From the NCBI RefSeq assembly GCF_029931775.1, contig NC_079314.1, forward strand, positions 72,965,879 through 73,029,878: DNA of 64,000 bases, written 5' to 3'. This stretch comes from Euleptes europaea. Taxonomy: Eukaryota > Chordata > Lepidosauria > Squamata > Sphaerodactylidae. Shown here one piece after another: positions 36,301-47,100 of this stretch (positions are counted from its first letter, which is position 1; each line of letters starts with the position of its first letter). A program made the translations under genes and the position numbers. The notes under the pieces were generated by a model, which saw nothing but the letters and a program-made list of their open reading frames with translations, had not been told where the DNA came from and did no database searches.

Positions 36301-38754
36301 TTGGAGGAAAGAGAGTCAACCTTGCAATATGGGTATGTCCTTCTGTCTTCTCTGAAACTCACCTTGATATTTTGGTGTGGTAATTTATGCTGAGATGCTG
36401 GATTTTGCTTTCAATATCATTAATGAGAAGTAATATAAATTTATTTGCTAAATGCAGGATACAGCAGGTCAAGAAAGGTTTCATGCACTTGGTCCCATTT
36501 ACTACAGAGACTCTAATGGAGCTATTTTAGTATATGATATAACAGATGAAGACTCCTTTCAGAAGGTAACTAATTGCATGTACTCTTTCCATACAAGAAA
36601 CACATTTTAAGCTTGTTTGAGATTATGTTTTAATAGACAAGTTAAGAAACTGGGACAAACTGAGCTCTTTGTTTGTGCTAATATTTGATATTTTAACCAG
36701 TTGTATTCAGTTGTAACCCAAAGCTTATTGTAATAATGTAAGTAAAACAACTAACGTTTCTTCTGTACAGGTAAAAAACTGGGTCAAGGAATTAAGAAAA
36801 ATGTTGGGAAATGAAATTTGTCTATGCATAGTTGGTAAGTTCTAAACTGTTACATATTCTATTGGAGAATCTTGTTCAAAATACAGATTGTTGAAGTATA
36901 GTTGCTGAGCAGCTTCTAATAGTGGCTTTTAAAGTCTTCATAAATATGGTTTATTTGCTGTTAGTACAGACAAAATATACTCTTAAACTTTGAGCTGGTG
37001 AAGAATAGAAATTAAAATAGTTAGAGCATTGATAATATGAAATGCCAGTTTAGAGATGAGCTAAATGCTTCATTGAGCAGATGACAAATTGCTAAACTGG
37101 TTACCGGTCAGATACTTGCTGCCAAAGAAACATTAGAACACTTGGAATAGACTATAACCTATTTTATGTTGCTAATTTAGAAAGTTTTCATAAGGTAGGA
37201 TTATATTACCCACATTAATGTCTCTTGCCTAGTTCTTCAAGATCTCTTTAAAATTAAGCCTTGTGATGTCCCATCTGTGCTGCAGTAACCACAGCTTTCT
37301 GAGCTGTGAATATATGAAATGTGATATGGCAAGAACTGGGAAGGTTCAGGGTATTATGTGTAGATGCTTATTCTACTCTTTTTTCAGTAATAGTACAAAG
37401 GGGCTAGCTATTCATTCAGCACCTTTGATAAATGATCTTGGAGTTTGAGGTAGCTTGGTTGAATAGTGGTTCATTTCAATAAGCAGTTGGAAAGGCATGG
37501 AAAGGAAAAAGAGTAAAAGTGTACAACTAGTTGGAAATCACTTGTAGAGTTTGCATGGATGATGCATTTCCTAATATATTGGACACTAAAGAAGTCTGAA
37601 TTCTCAACAGGTAACAAAATAGATTTGGACAAAGAAAGACATGTCTCTATTCAAGAAGCAGAAACGTAAGTTTGTTTCTTTTAATTCAGTAATAGTTTGA
37701 AGACCTTAGGACTCAAATACTTTTTTCTTTATAAGAACATGGGAATGATCTTCTCTAGCAGTTCTTGAGAAAACTCAATCATGGTCTGTAGGGAAAACCA
37801 CTCAGCTGTTTTATGATTCACAAGGTGCCTAGTGGCACCCTAACTTCTTTGGGTGGTTTTTCTTTTAAACTCTACTGCTTAAGTACAAGTGTGGAAAGAC
37901 TCCACTTGGCTTTCTAGCCCATCATATTTAACCTGGCTTCAAGCACATCACCGGTTAGTATTATACATCATGGGTATGCTAGATGCAGGAGAAACGTGAC
38001 TAAATGCTATACTTAGGTAGCAGATGACATTCAGTGTGTGAAGATTTCTCTTATATTTGAGTTGCCATATTTACAGGTATGCAGAATCAGTGGGAGCAAA
38101 ACACTATCACACGTCAGCCAAACAGAACAAAGGAATAGAAGAACTCTTTCTTGACCTCTGTAAAAGTAAGTTTGCGCTGTGTTTATGGACAGCTAGCCAT
38201 GTTAAATTCAGTCAAACTAAGCTACCTGGAGACCTTGAGTAGAGTTCATTCTGCAGTCACATGTTTTTTTTTAAATAAAAGCAGACTAAATGAAAGCTGG
38301 TTTTAAGCAGGGCTGTGCAGCACCTGAGACAGACTCTATAAAGGAAGCCACAGTTGGTACTTACTGACAAAACTGCAGCTGGCACTGTCTCTGAACTTAC
38401 AACATTAAACTTTGCCAGTGTAGCTGTTGAATGTTACTGAAACAAGCAGAATGGAAACTTTAATATGTAAATGCTTCTATAGTTCATTTTGGAAAATGTC
38501 TAAAATATCAACTGAATCTTAGAAGTGTTGAGCTTATGTTGGATTTAATGAATTGCATTGTGAATCTGACTATGTAATATTACAGATCCTAATGCAACCT
38601 TCTTACTTTCCTAGGAATGATAGAAACCGCACAGGTTGATGAGAGAGCACGAGGCAATGGATCCAGTCAGTCAGGACCTACAAGGCGGGGAGTACAGATC
38701 ATTGATGACGAGCCACCAGTTCAGAGCAGTGGCAGTTGCTGCTCATCTGGATAA
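32877..38754 (+). CDS. RAB21: RAB21 small GTPase (whole coding region, seven exons)
   Basis: Exons 32877-33044, 36273-36332, 36458-36565, 36771-36834, 37611-37665, 38077-38165 and 38615-38754 sum to 228 codons: 227 aa plus TAA, against 225 in human as I recall. Early-endosome Rab that binds integrin alpha tails and works in endocytic recycling. All nucleotide-binding motifs are intact: P-loop GEGCVGKTS (29-37), WDTAGQE (76-82, catalytic Gln81), NKID (135-138) and TSAK (164-167). The Gly/Ala-rich N-terminus ([12 protein letters not shown]) is typical of RAB21. The C-terminus ends CCSSG, a double-cysteine site for geranylgeranylation. Start chosen because the next upstream in-frame codons are 5' UTR-like and GC-rich and the N-terminus matches the family. 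It looks fully functional. Confidence 0.97.
33545..33692. repeat. Unclassified squamate repeat, copy D, forming a long hairpin
   Basis: The arm from about 33580 to 33626 (GTAGAAAAGGGCAA, then CAGTAGCACCTTAAAGACTC) is answered by the inverted arm 33637-33689 (TAGTCTTTAAGGTGCTACTG, then TTGCCCTTTTCTAC). The loop is about 10 nt and the stem nearly perfect over some 45 bp. Same family as copies A-C. Confidence 0.85.
35425..35760 (-). mobile_element. LINE reverse-transcriptase fragment (L2/CR1-like), antisense
   Basis: The minus strand reads [20 protein letters not shown], then [30 protein letters not shown] and a block ending [14 protein letters not shown]. This is the YADD region (here YEDD) and following thumb of an L2/CR1-type LINE. 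Only the RT core is present, truncated at both ends. Confidence 0.75.
36273..36332 (+). CDS. RAB21: RAB21 exon 2 (residues 57-76)
   Basis: Acceptor TTTTAG, donor GTATGT. Encodes [20 protein letters not shown], the interswitch strand pair. 60 nt, phase 0 both ends. Confidence 0.97.
36458..36565 (+). CDS. RAB21: RAB21 exon 3 (residues 77-112)
   Basis: Acceptor TGCAG, donor GTAACT. Starts with DTAGQERF (switch II) and runs through [20 protein letters not shown] to QK. Confidence 0.97.
36771..36834 (+). CDS. RAB21: RAB21 exon 4 (residues 113-133)
   Basis: Acceptor TACAG, donor GTAAGT. Encodes [20 protein letters not shown] and V, ending one base into the glycine before NKID. Confidence 0.97.
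37611..37665 (+). CDS. RAB21: RAB21 exon 5 (residues 134-151)
   Basis: Acceptor AACAG, donor GTAAGT. Encodes [18 protein letters not shown]; the guanine-specificity motif NKID is intact. Ends two bases into a codon. Confidence 0.97.
38077..38165 (+). CDS. RAB21: RAB21 exon 6 (residues 152-181)
   Basis: Acceptor TACAG, donor GTAAGT. Encodes [20 protein letters not shown] and EELFLDLCK, including the third guanine-base motif SAK. Confidence 0.97.
38615..38754 (+). CDS. RAB21: RAB21 exon 7 coding part (residues 182-227) and stop
   Basis: Acceptor CCTAG. Encodes [18 protein letters not shown], the hypervariable tail [15 protein letters not shown], and the prenylated end SCCSSG; TAA at 38752-38754. 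Confidence 0.97.
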
Positions 38755-40490
38755 TTGTATAAGACTGTGCATCATGCCCCCTAGTGAAGACTGCCATACT
38801 CAAAGTCTCATTCTTTATCAGCGGAGAATCAGAATTAACAGTATTTAAAATCATTTGTAACAATTCAAAAAAGAAAAACATTAAGTGCTAAGCTAGTGGA
38901 ATATGTGACCAGAGAATTGGCATTTTCTACAGTGGTTAACAAAACAAACCAATGGCCTTTTTACATGTTTCTTTAATAATGAATAATACTGCATGTGGGA
39001 AAGACTTAAGGCTTCATTTATATTTTAAATGAGATCATTATTTAATAACTTATGTACACTATTGGAATGAGACATCTTTTGCAGCCCTTTGTATTTTGTG
39101 GTAGATTGAATTGTATCATTTCAAAATTGCAAATTCTTTTTAATTAGCAGATACCCAAGTACTATTTTTGCAGGGTTGGCATCAACCTATAACTGTCTAC
39201 TTTGATATACTCATCCTGTACTCCATGCTGGTAAAATAAATTGTAAATTACATATTAAATATTTTATCTGCTTTTACAAGTGCAGGTGCAGAAATATGTA
39301 CATTAGTCTTGTTGGTGATTGTGAAGTGAATAACAGTTGGTGAAAAGATACAGATTTCATTGTCTACCAGCTCATTTCTCCCCCACCCCACCATTAGATT
39401 CCATAATCATACTCTCAGCTTGCTCTGAAGTTTGCACACCTTTTTGAAACTCTTCTGGCAAATATTGGTCTATATAACACTTAGCCTAACCACCGCTCAC
39501 AAAAAGGTAATTGGTATGCTGTGAATTGCTGCTACACTTGTCTATTAGCAGAAGTTTGATGTGCCTGAATTCTTCAACTGCTCTAGTTTCCTATGTTGCA
39601 AAGAAATCTAATTTATGAACTTGGGCTTCCTCCATCTGCTAATCACTGAACAAGAGCTGTTCTTGTATCTTGTGCCACCAAAATGTATTCACCTTTCTCC
39701 TGTACAAAGCTGGAATGAAGTGAAAATAACTTTGCTGCAGTCTATTTTTTTTGGCCACTGAAACTGATATCAACTCCTGATGTGTTCTGTGTAAGATTTG
39801 TTTAAATCCACTTTGTGTTTTTCAGTAGAAAATATTTCAGCTACCACCACCAACTATATAGTAAATATTTTCAAAAGGAATGGAAATGTGAAAACTAAAC
39901 CAGGCATTGTCAGGACTAGAACAGTAAAGCTAACCACTAATCACAAAATGGAACACACCAGCTTTCTGAGGGAAATACAGGTTAAGGTGGGGTGTTTTTT
40001 TCCCTTTTTGGTAAATGGATATATTTATGATGTTGACTTGTAATGGTATAGTCTTTACTAAGGTGAGCATGTAAATCATTCTAACCTCACGTGTGCAGGT
40101 TTTAATTTCTTATCACTGGTCCAGAGATGACTATAAATGGTTCAAACATCAAAATAGTGGGAAACTGACACTAACAATCTAACTTCACTTTCCCAAACCT
40201 AACACAAACTTTAAGAGCAATAGTTTTAGATAACACTGCATGCTTTCATCGTCCTGAATAAGTTGGTTTATGAAGATCTACTGAGATATAGGGGAAGGAA
40301 CTATCTGTTGCTCATGACCATAATCTGGATAATTTAATATGTACACTGTACTCTGTACCCTAACGCTTACTGGAATTGTAAGTTAGATGATCTGTTAAAT
40401 TACATCTGTCTAGTTTGCTTACTGTGACTTTACCATGTGCTGCTTACTGTAAGCTGCTCTATCTTCATTAAATATTCACATTTAGTACCT
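38755..40490 (+). other. RAB21: RAB21 3' UTR, probable extent
   Basis: AT-rich and repeat-free. AATAAA at 39235-39240 would give a UTR of about 500 nt; ATTAAA at 40467-40472 would give about 1.7 kb. I cannot tell which is used, perhaps both. Confidence 0.45.
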
Positions 40491-41940
40491 CTTACAACTA
40501 CTTTTCTGTAGTGAATACTGTCTAGCATGGTAAAGCTGTGAATGAACATATGTTCAGGCAGACGGAGGTGGCTCAGACTGTTAGAAGGAAACTTTTCTGT
40601 CACTTCTGTTAATATTTGTCACAGAATGGGAGTGGACCATAAAGTGGGACAATCAGAATAATAGATCTGAGAGCCAAGGTTTTATGGTCTGTCCTGCATG
40701 TACTCCAAATGTGGAATGTCAGTATTCCAAACATCTGTGATGTCCTGTTTTTCTCTTGTACCCCTTCAAAGTCTTTTCCTTACCTTAAACCATAAGTCCC
40801 CTACACAAGGCCCTAGTCACCTCTATATTCTTCCTACCAAGAGCACTGGTATTTCTAGTTTTTAGTTTTAACATAAACCTATTAAAGCAAAAACAAAAAG
40901 CATCATTGTTAACATTACTAATGTTTGACAACCTCAGGAGGAATGGCTGGACAACATCCTTTTGGCTGTTCTAAGATGGTAGGTATCTGGGAGTCCCTGT
41001 AGTATTAATAGTGGAAGGGGGTATATCCCTGGAGAAGTAATATTCAGTGTGGTTGATACTGGCAAATGTTTCTCAATGAACCTTGGAGAGATGTTTTGGA
41101 ATTCTTATGCTGTTGCAGAGGTGGAGTTATTACTGAAGATCTTTGCAATGAGTGCATCATCTCTGCTTCTGAACAGAGTTCACTGAAATAAATGACAGTT
41201 GTGTAGGCTGTACCTAGTGTAAAAAGAATGAAAGTATAATACCTCCATTTATATTGTACTTTCTGGTGTCTTAATGTTGAGAAAAACCATTTGTTTTCTA
41301 AACATAAATTCCTAGAAGTACAGATGTAGTTTTAAGATGAAACTTAAACCCAGGGAGTTGGTGTGTCTATTACTACAAACTCTATGCTTGCCTATCTATG
41401 CTTATTTGGTATCTGGTAAACATAATTTTTTTAAAAAAAACCAAGTTAACCAACAGGTATTATTATAAGGCTGTTGCTCAAGTTAAATCTCTTTTCAGCA
41501 GGTCCCAGTCCCATCAGGGAACAGAATGCTTCATTTAATACTCTAATGTCTGTCATAGTGCAGTGCCACATATTCCTTCCCAGTCTTTTTTTCCATGCTA
41601 AGATTTTTTTCACTTTAATTCTCAGTGTATGTAAAAATTTTAAAATTAAAACTAGAGTCTATATCCTTTACAGCAAAGCCAGATCTAAAGTAGCAGGTAA
41701 GTAGTTGCGTGAGTTACAGGGGACTTTAGACGTGTTTCTTTAAACAGCAGATTTGTTTCTTTAAACAAATGGCAAGCATTAATATTGAAAAGTTTTATCT
41801 GCAATTTGATGTGGCATGGAGGTGAGCTATTCCATTAAAAAATTCTGCAAAGTAGAATTTAACAAGTTTCCTTCCATGAGCCATAGTATAGCTGTCTCAT
41901 ATTACATAGTTTATATCAAGGTAGTCCTGGATATACTCCA

Positions 41941-42120
41941 GGCTAGCCTGATCTCATCAGATCTCAGAAGCTAAGCAGGGTCAGCCCTGGTTAGTAGTTG
42001 GATGGCAGATGACCAAGGAAGTCTATGAAGAGGCAAAAAGTGGCAAATCACCTTTGAACATATCTTGCCTATGGGGTTGCCATAAGTTGGCTATGACTTG
42101 ATCGCATAAATAGGTAAGGT
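41941..42120 (+). repeat. 5S rRNA-derived SINE (5S-Sauria type)
   Basis: The head GGCTAGCCTGATCTCATCAG and AGAAGCTAAGCAGGGTCAGC closely follows 5S rRNA; the tail has CTATGGGGTTGCCATAAG and GGCTATGACTTGA. The body is partly shortened. Confidence 0.85.
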
Positions 42121-42734
42121 TTGAATAAGTTATTCAAAGTTGCCATTTCCCCCCTGTAATCCTCCCCCCTCTCAAAAAAATCCTTGTAAATTTGCACTTC
42201 TAGCTTGGTCAGTTGTATAATTGGGTAACATAGCTGCACTTTTGATTTGAACTCGATTTAATGAACTTTTAGCAGCTTTAGATTCTGAAATGCCACAAAG
42301 GAGATCATCTGAAATTCTTGTGCAACAATGAGGCAGAAATAGTCACTGAGGTATGTTTGGATTATAATTTTACTGATCATTGTATAGTTAATATAGCTAC
42401 TGGAAGATTGGCTATAGAAGTAGTTTAAGGCATGTTTCTGTGAAGTCTGGTATGACTTTTTGCTAGCTGTGTATTTTCCTGCATTTCCAAGCTCTGTCGC
42501 AATACACTTCCTATGATGAAACTGAGTTTCAGCTACTTCCTCTGTGTAACCTACAGGCTCAGAGCAGCTTGTAGTAGCATTAACTTAAACGGGCATGGGT
42601 CATACCTCCTACATAAAATGATCTAGTGAAGAGCAGCTCATTGCACCAGGAGAAATGTGCTCAAGCTCACAGAAGCTGAGGCTGGAATAATGTTTTGGTG
42701 GGGCCTGAAGATCTTGATGCGAGATCAACGGCCT

Positions 42735-42857
42735 TGAAGAAAGTGGCTATTTTTGAAGACTGGACTCTGGGATTATACCCAACTTGAGATCCCTGCCCTC
42801 CCCAAGCTCCCCCCTTAAAATCTCCAGGAATTTCCCAACGTGGAATTGTCAACCCTA
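42735..42857. repeat. Degraded copy of the TAGGGTTGCC MITE
   Basis: Shares GACTGGACTCTGGGATTATA, CCCTCCCCAAGCTCC and AATCTCCAGGAATTTCCCAA with the MITE at 19831-20034 and ends GAATTGTCAACCCT. The left end is missing or beyond recognition. Confidence 0.5.
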
Positions 42858-42900
42858 CAAACTCCTGTTTATTTTTCCTAGACTAACACAGCAACCTCTA

Positions 42901-43105
42901 GAGAGCCATTATAGTGTAGCAGTTAAAGTGTAGGATCTGGGGAATTCAAATCCCTACTCTGTCAAAGAATCTTGCTGGGTAACCTTGGGCCAGTCACACA
43001 CTTTCAGCCTAACCTACCTCATAGGGTTGTGAGGATAAAATGGAGAAGAGGAGAGAAGACCGATGTCAGTCGATTTGGGTCTCCACTGAGGAGAAAGGCT
43101 GGAAA
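42901..43105 (+). repeat. tRNA-headed CORE/MIR-type squamate SINE
   Basis: Head TATAGTGTAGCAGTTAAAG, core CCTTGGGCCAGTCACACAC and AGCCTAACCTACCTCATAGG, then GTTGTGAGGATAAAATGG and a tail GAGGAGAAAGGCTGG. One of four copies of this family in the window. Confidence 0.75.
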
Positions 43106-43540
43106 GGAGACGGTAGTTATTGCTAAGGAAACTGCAACTCCACTACCTGCAGTGGAAGATCAGACTGAGGCGTAGGTTGGTGGAATAAATGCCAGCATAA
43201 AAGTGTGCCAGTAACGGCTGTTCAGGCGAGAACAACGAAATTCTAACACCAACACCGGAAGCCTCACTGCGCCCTACGGACTGACATATAATGACCCTTT
43301 CGAGGTTCCATTTCCAGCGACTAAAGAGACAGAAAAGCCTAGACTAGAGTTTCATAGCACCAATGTCCTTGGCACTTCCGGTCTAAAGCTGGACAGGTTT
43401 TTCTCTTACCCCTCCAAAGCTTGTACCTTGTTATGCGTTTTTGGGTTGCTCCTAATAAAGGTATTATATGGTGTTGTTTGGACTTTGGGGGGGGGGTTAC
43501 GTTTGGACTAACACGGCCATAAGCAACATTTCCTAATTTA

Positions 43541-44110
43541 GCTTCCCCTATAGATTTCACCATAGAGATACCGGGGAATAGAAGGACACTAGCGTCCCCA
43601 CGGCCGCATTCGGTTTTTACCGGAAGTTCAGCCTGCTCCCTAGAATCCGGTCCTCTCCTATTATGGTGCGACCACGCCGACTCGCCTCTCCTTCCCCGCT
43701 TTGTTAAAAGCACGCATGCGCCAGCGGGATGGGGGTGGGGTTGTTGTGAAGCAGCGGGAACACGTGAAGAGGGCAACGTCACCATAAACACTAGTAGCCA
43801 ACATGGCGGGTCCTGTGAGCGGAAAGGTAACCAGAGGGAGAAACAGAGAGAATTTGGGGTCCGCGGTTGGGGAAGGAAGGAGAGCTGGTTGCTCTGAGGG
43901 ATTCTGCTCGCGAGGAGGGGTCTTTCTCAATCACTGTCTTCGGGCACTTTGGGGGTGGGGGGCGTTGGAGTTGGTGCGTGACTCAGGCTTCCTGACTGAG
44001 CCCCAAAGGTCTTTGGGCCGGGGGCCGCTGCCTTCATTTAGGGTGAGATGGGCTGCTGCTTCACCTGGAGGAATACGATACAGGAGCGCCGCCCCTTCCC
44101 ATCTCTTGGT
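43541..44110. promoter_or_regulatory. TBC1D15: CpG-rich promoter of TBC1D15
   Basis: GC/CpG-rich segment around exon 1. An E-box CACGTGA (TCACGTG on the minus strand) lies at 43761-43767 and ACGTCA (TGACGT on the minus strand) at 43776-43781, both within 45 bp upstream of the ATG. No TATA box. The two motifs also occur in the RAB21 promoter. Confidence 0.7.
43803..43826 (+). CDS. TBC1D15: TBC1D15 exon 1 coding part (residues 1-8)
   Basis: ATG in the context CCAACATGGCGGG encodes MAGPVSGK, then donor GTAACC. The human N-terminus is MAAAGVVSGK, so the ending VSGK supports the call. Very short, but it joins exon 2 in phase 0. Confidence 0.9.
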
Positions 44111-47100
44111 ACCTAGCACGCGGTACTCTTTTCATAGCCTTGGGTAAAACGAGGAAAGACTATGCATGGGTTACCTTGGCCCTGGTTGAAGGGCTGTATG
44201 GGATGGGCTGTGTGTCTTTCCTCGTGAGAAATTATCAGGCTGCGAAAACGAGTATTGTGGCTTGAATTTGAAGCCCGGTTCATCCATGTCTGTAAGGTGT
44301 TCTTAGTTGGCACCTTATCTGTCCACCCATAATATACCCATTTAGGGAGAGGACAAGATGTACGATATAGAAGCCATACAAAATAAAAAGTATGGCATAT
44401 GTCACTTATAAGAAAGCTCGCTTGTGTATGCTATCAACACAGTCACTATTTTAGCACCATGGTCTTTTAGGGTTTACAAGGATACACAAGATCATATGTA
44501 CTATTTTATGGCTGATTAACGTACTTACATACACACAGTACTTGCTGTCCCTCCCCCATGGTATTTATTAACTTGGCCAGTTTAAGATTGATATTTTACA
44601 TAAGCATCAGGTGTTCCTGAAAAAGAGGGGATTGGGGGGAATCTATGCTAGGTGTAGATTTTTCACCATTTGTCCTGTGTATTTGATAGAGTTAAGCCCG
44701 TTAAAGAGCGCAAAACAATTTGCATTGTGTGAATATGGATCCTTGATAATAATTTCTCCACAGCCAGATAACATGATGATAACTTCCCTCCCAAATAACA
44801 AATTAAGACATACTGCTAAAGGATGTTTCTATTTTGTTTAATAGGAGACTAATAAGGTTAATCTATTTTCTGTTGCCTTGAAAACCCTACGAGGTCACCA
44901 TAAGTCAGCTGTGACTTGACAGCACACAGACACACACACTATTGCAAGTGAAATACAGCAAATGGACTTGGCAGCCAAGAATTGCTCTTGCCAAGTAGAG
45001 GAGAGGGATTTCTGATGGACTTGCCAGTGCCAGAATATAATATCAGATATCAAGATTGTAAATAGAGTTCAGTTCTTGTTATGGGGGAGACATTTTACAG
45101 GGAGATTTATGTTTCATTGGGTAGGTGCATTCACATAGTTGTTGCTACTTTAATGATACTGCTCATGCAGCTAATTCGGCTCAGTACAGTGTCACACCAA
45201 CACTAAAAGAAAAAGGAAACATATTTACGTATGTATCAGTATATATAATCAAAAATTAATATTTTTTTAACCTTTATCAACTGGGGGGAAAACTTGGAAA
45301 CTGCCAGAGTAATATTAAAATCCACCCCTGCTAAAAGAAACCTCAGATTATCCAATTCATACCTAGAGTCCCAAATAAAAGGTTTTATCTATTTCTTACC
45401 GCACTGAGCAGGCCACAACTGAGAATGTTGAAGGGTGTCTGTTTGGCCAGAACCACATTGACACACTCACTCAGGGTATGGCACCTTGTTTAAACAACCC
45501 AAATAGTTGTTGCTGCTAGTGTGTAATATATTTGCTGGGCCATTGTGACCTATTTGGCAGAATGATGGGCTTGGATGTTGAGATACTGTGGCACAAGTTC
45601 TTATCTCATGATAGGTGATGTATATGCTCAGTGACAGTAAAACATACAGATGGTTTGGGGAAAGTATGGTTTTTCAGCTTAATCTATTTTGATTATTGAG
45701 GTTAATAACCTAAAAAACTGAAACTCGTTGAAAAGCATCAGTCTTTTTGTAGCTCTTGTGATTTCAGACATGTTTTATTCCACTTGGTTTTTGGTTTGCG
45801 TGAATGCAATTGAATGTAGACTATTTTGGTGTGCTTAAACCAATTGTTTTTAGTAATGCCCAAAGTTGCACTGTATGTTAACCAGAATTCCTTAGGGAGT
45901 GGCAGTGCATAGCTGGAACTCGAGTCTGCTGAATTTCCAGGTAGGTTTAAGGATCTAATATTAAAAACAAACCCAGCTTGGTCCAGCTAGTATTGAATTG
46001 TAGATCAGGTATTCTGTTTGTAGAAATCTTTTAAAGCACATGTGGCCTAAATACATGTAGGTACAACACAGTAACTCTAGATGTAAGATGCACAGGCTGT
46101 ACTCAGAAGTCATGTACAAACCATAAACATTTGTTATAATAATGAGCCTGAAATCTGGCATGTGTGTTTGTGTTTCCTCATCCCTCACACTTCCCCTTGT
46201 ATACTAAACAAATTGGAGACTTCTTAACAAATTGTGGTTTGTTCTTGCCCACAAAACCAGGAAGCCTTTCTGGTATAGAATCCTGAGGTGTGAGCAAGAA
46301 GTAAGACTCAATTTGTTAACCCCCCTCTCACACACACACACTTTGTATGCCACAACACATTGTGGTTAGTTTGAAGGCTTCAGTTTCAAGCTGTGTGTGC
46401 AATGGGCAGAGGATGGTTAGGACTTTTCAGGTTTGTTTGTATCACAGACAAAATTCTGGCTTATTCTTGTTGCTTGAATACAGCCATGGCAGATAGAAAG
46501 ACTCATCCATGTCCCAGAGTGAAATGTGGCTTACTATTTTCAGGACACACATTGTGGTTAGGGGGAAAAGCAGCTCTGAAGTTTGCTGTTGGTAAGAAAG
46601 GGCACAAATAATTTTTGGTTATAATATTATTTTGTGTTCTGTTGCCCAGAGTACAGGAACACCTTTTTTTCTAATGTAGAGTATTCCTATGAGGCATACG
46701 TGTTTCTGCCCTCAGTTATCTTTCAGTCTTTGTCCTGGAAATCTTGCATATGATGGCTGATTGGTGGATCACACTAGGGGCTAAAATTGGAAAGCAGTCT
46801 GCTCCCATTTTTTTAAAATCAGTGTTAACCAAATAGCAGTAGTTTTAGTTTAAATTTCCAACAAACGAGTTAATTAGCTGGTATAACGAGCCACATGATT
46901 TCATCCCAGCAAGACATGTCGAACAGAGCCAAGAGTGAATTTAAGAAGAGTACTCATTAATTGGTTAGAGTAAATTGATTCCCTCACAATGTAGGGAAGT
47001 AAACACTGGAATCCTGCAAGGATCTGCATTAGGTGATTAGGATATGTATTAGATGATACTAAATGATTTCACATGGTAAAATCCAAATGAGTGCAGAGGA

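Larger units (their letters stand above)
36333..38614 (+). other. RAB21 introns 2-6
   Basis: Five introns of 125, 205, 776, 411 and 449 bp, all GT-AG with good acceptors. AT-rich; no repeat or RNA gene recognised. Confidence 0.8.
40491..43540. other. Spacer between RAB21 and TBC1D15
   Basis: Holds a 5S SINE (41941-42120), a degraded MITE (42735-42857) and a CORE-SINE (42901-43105). Another AATAAA lies near 41186. Otherwise nothing is recognised; no sign of a further gene. Confidence 0.5.
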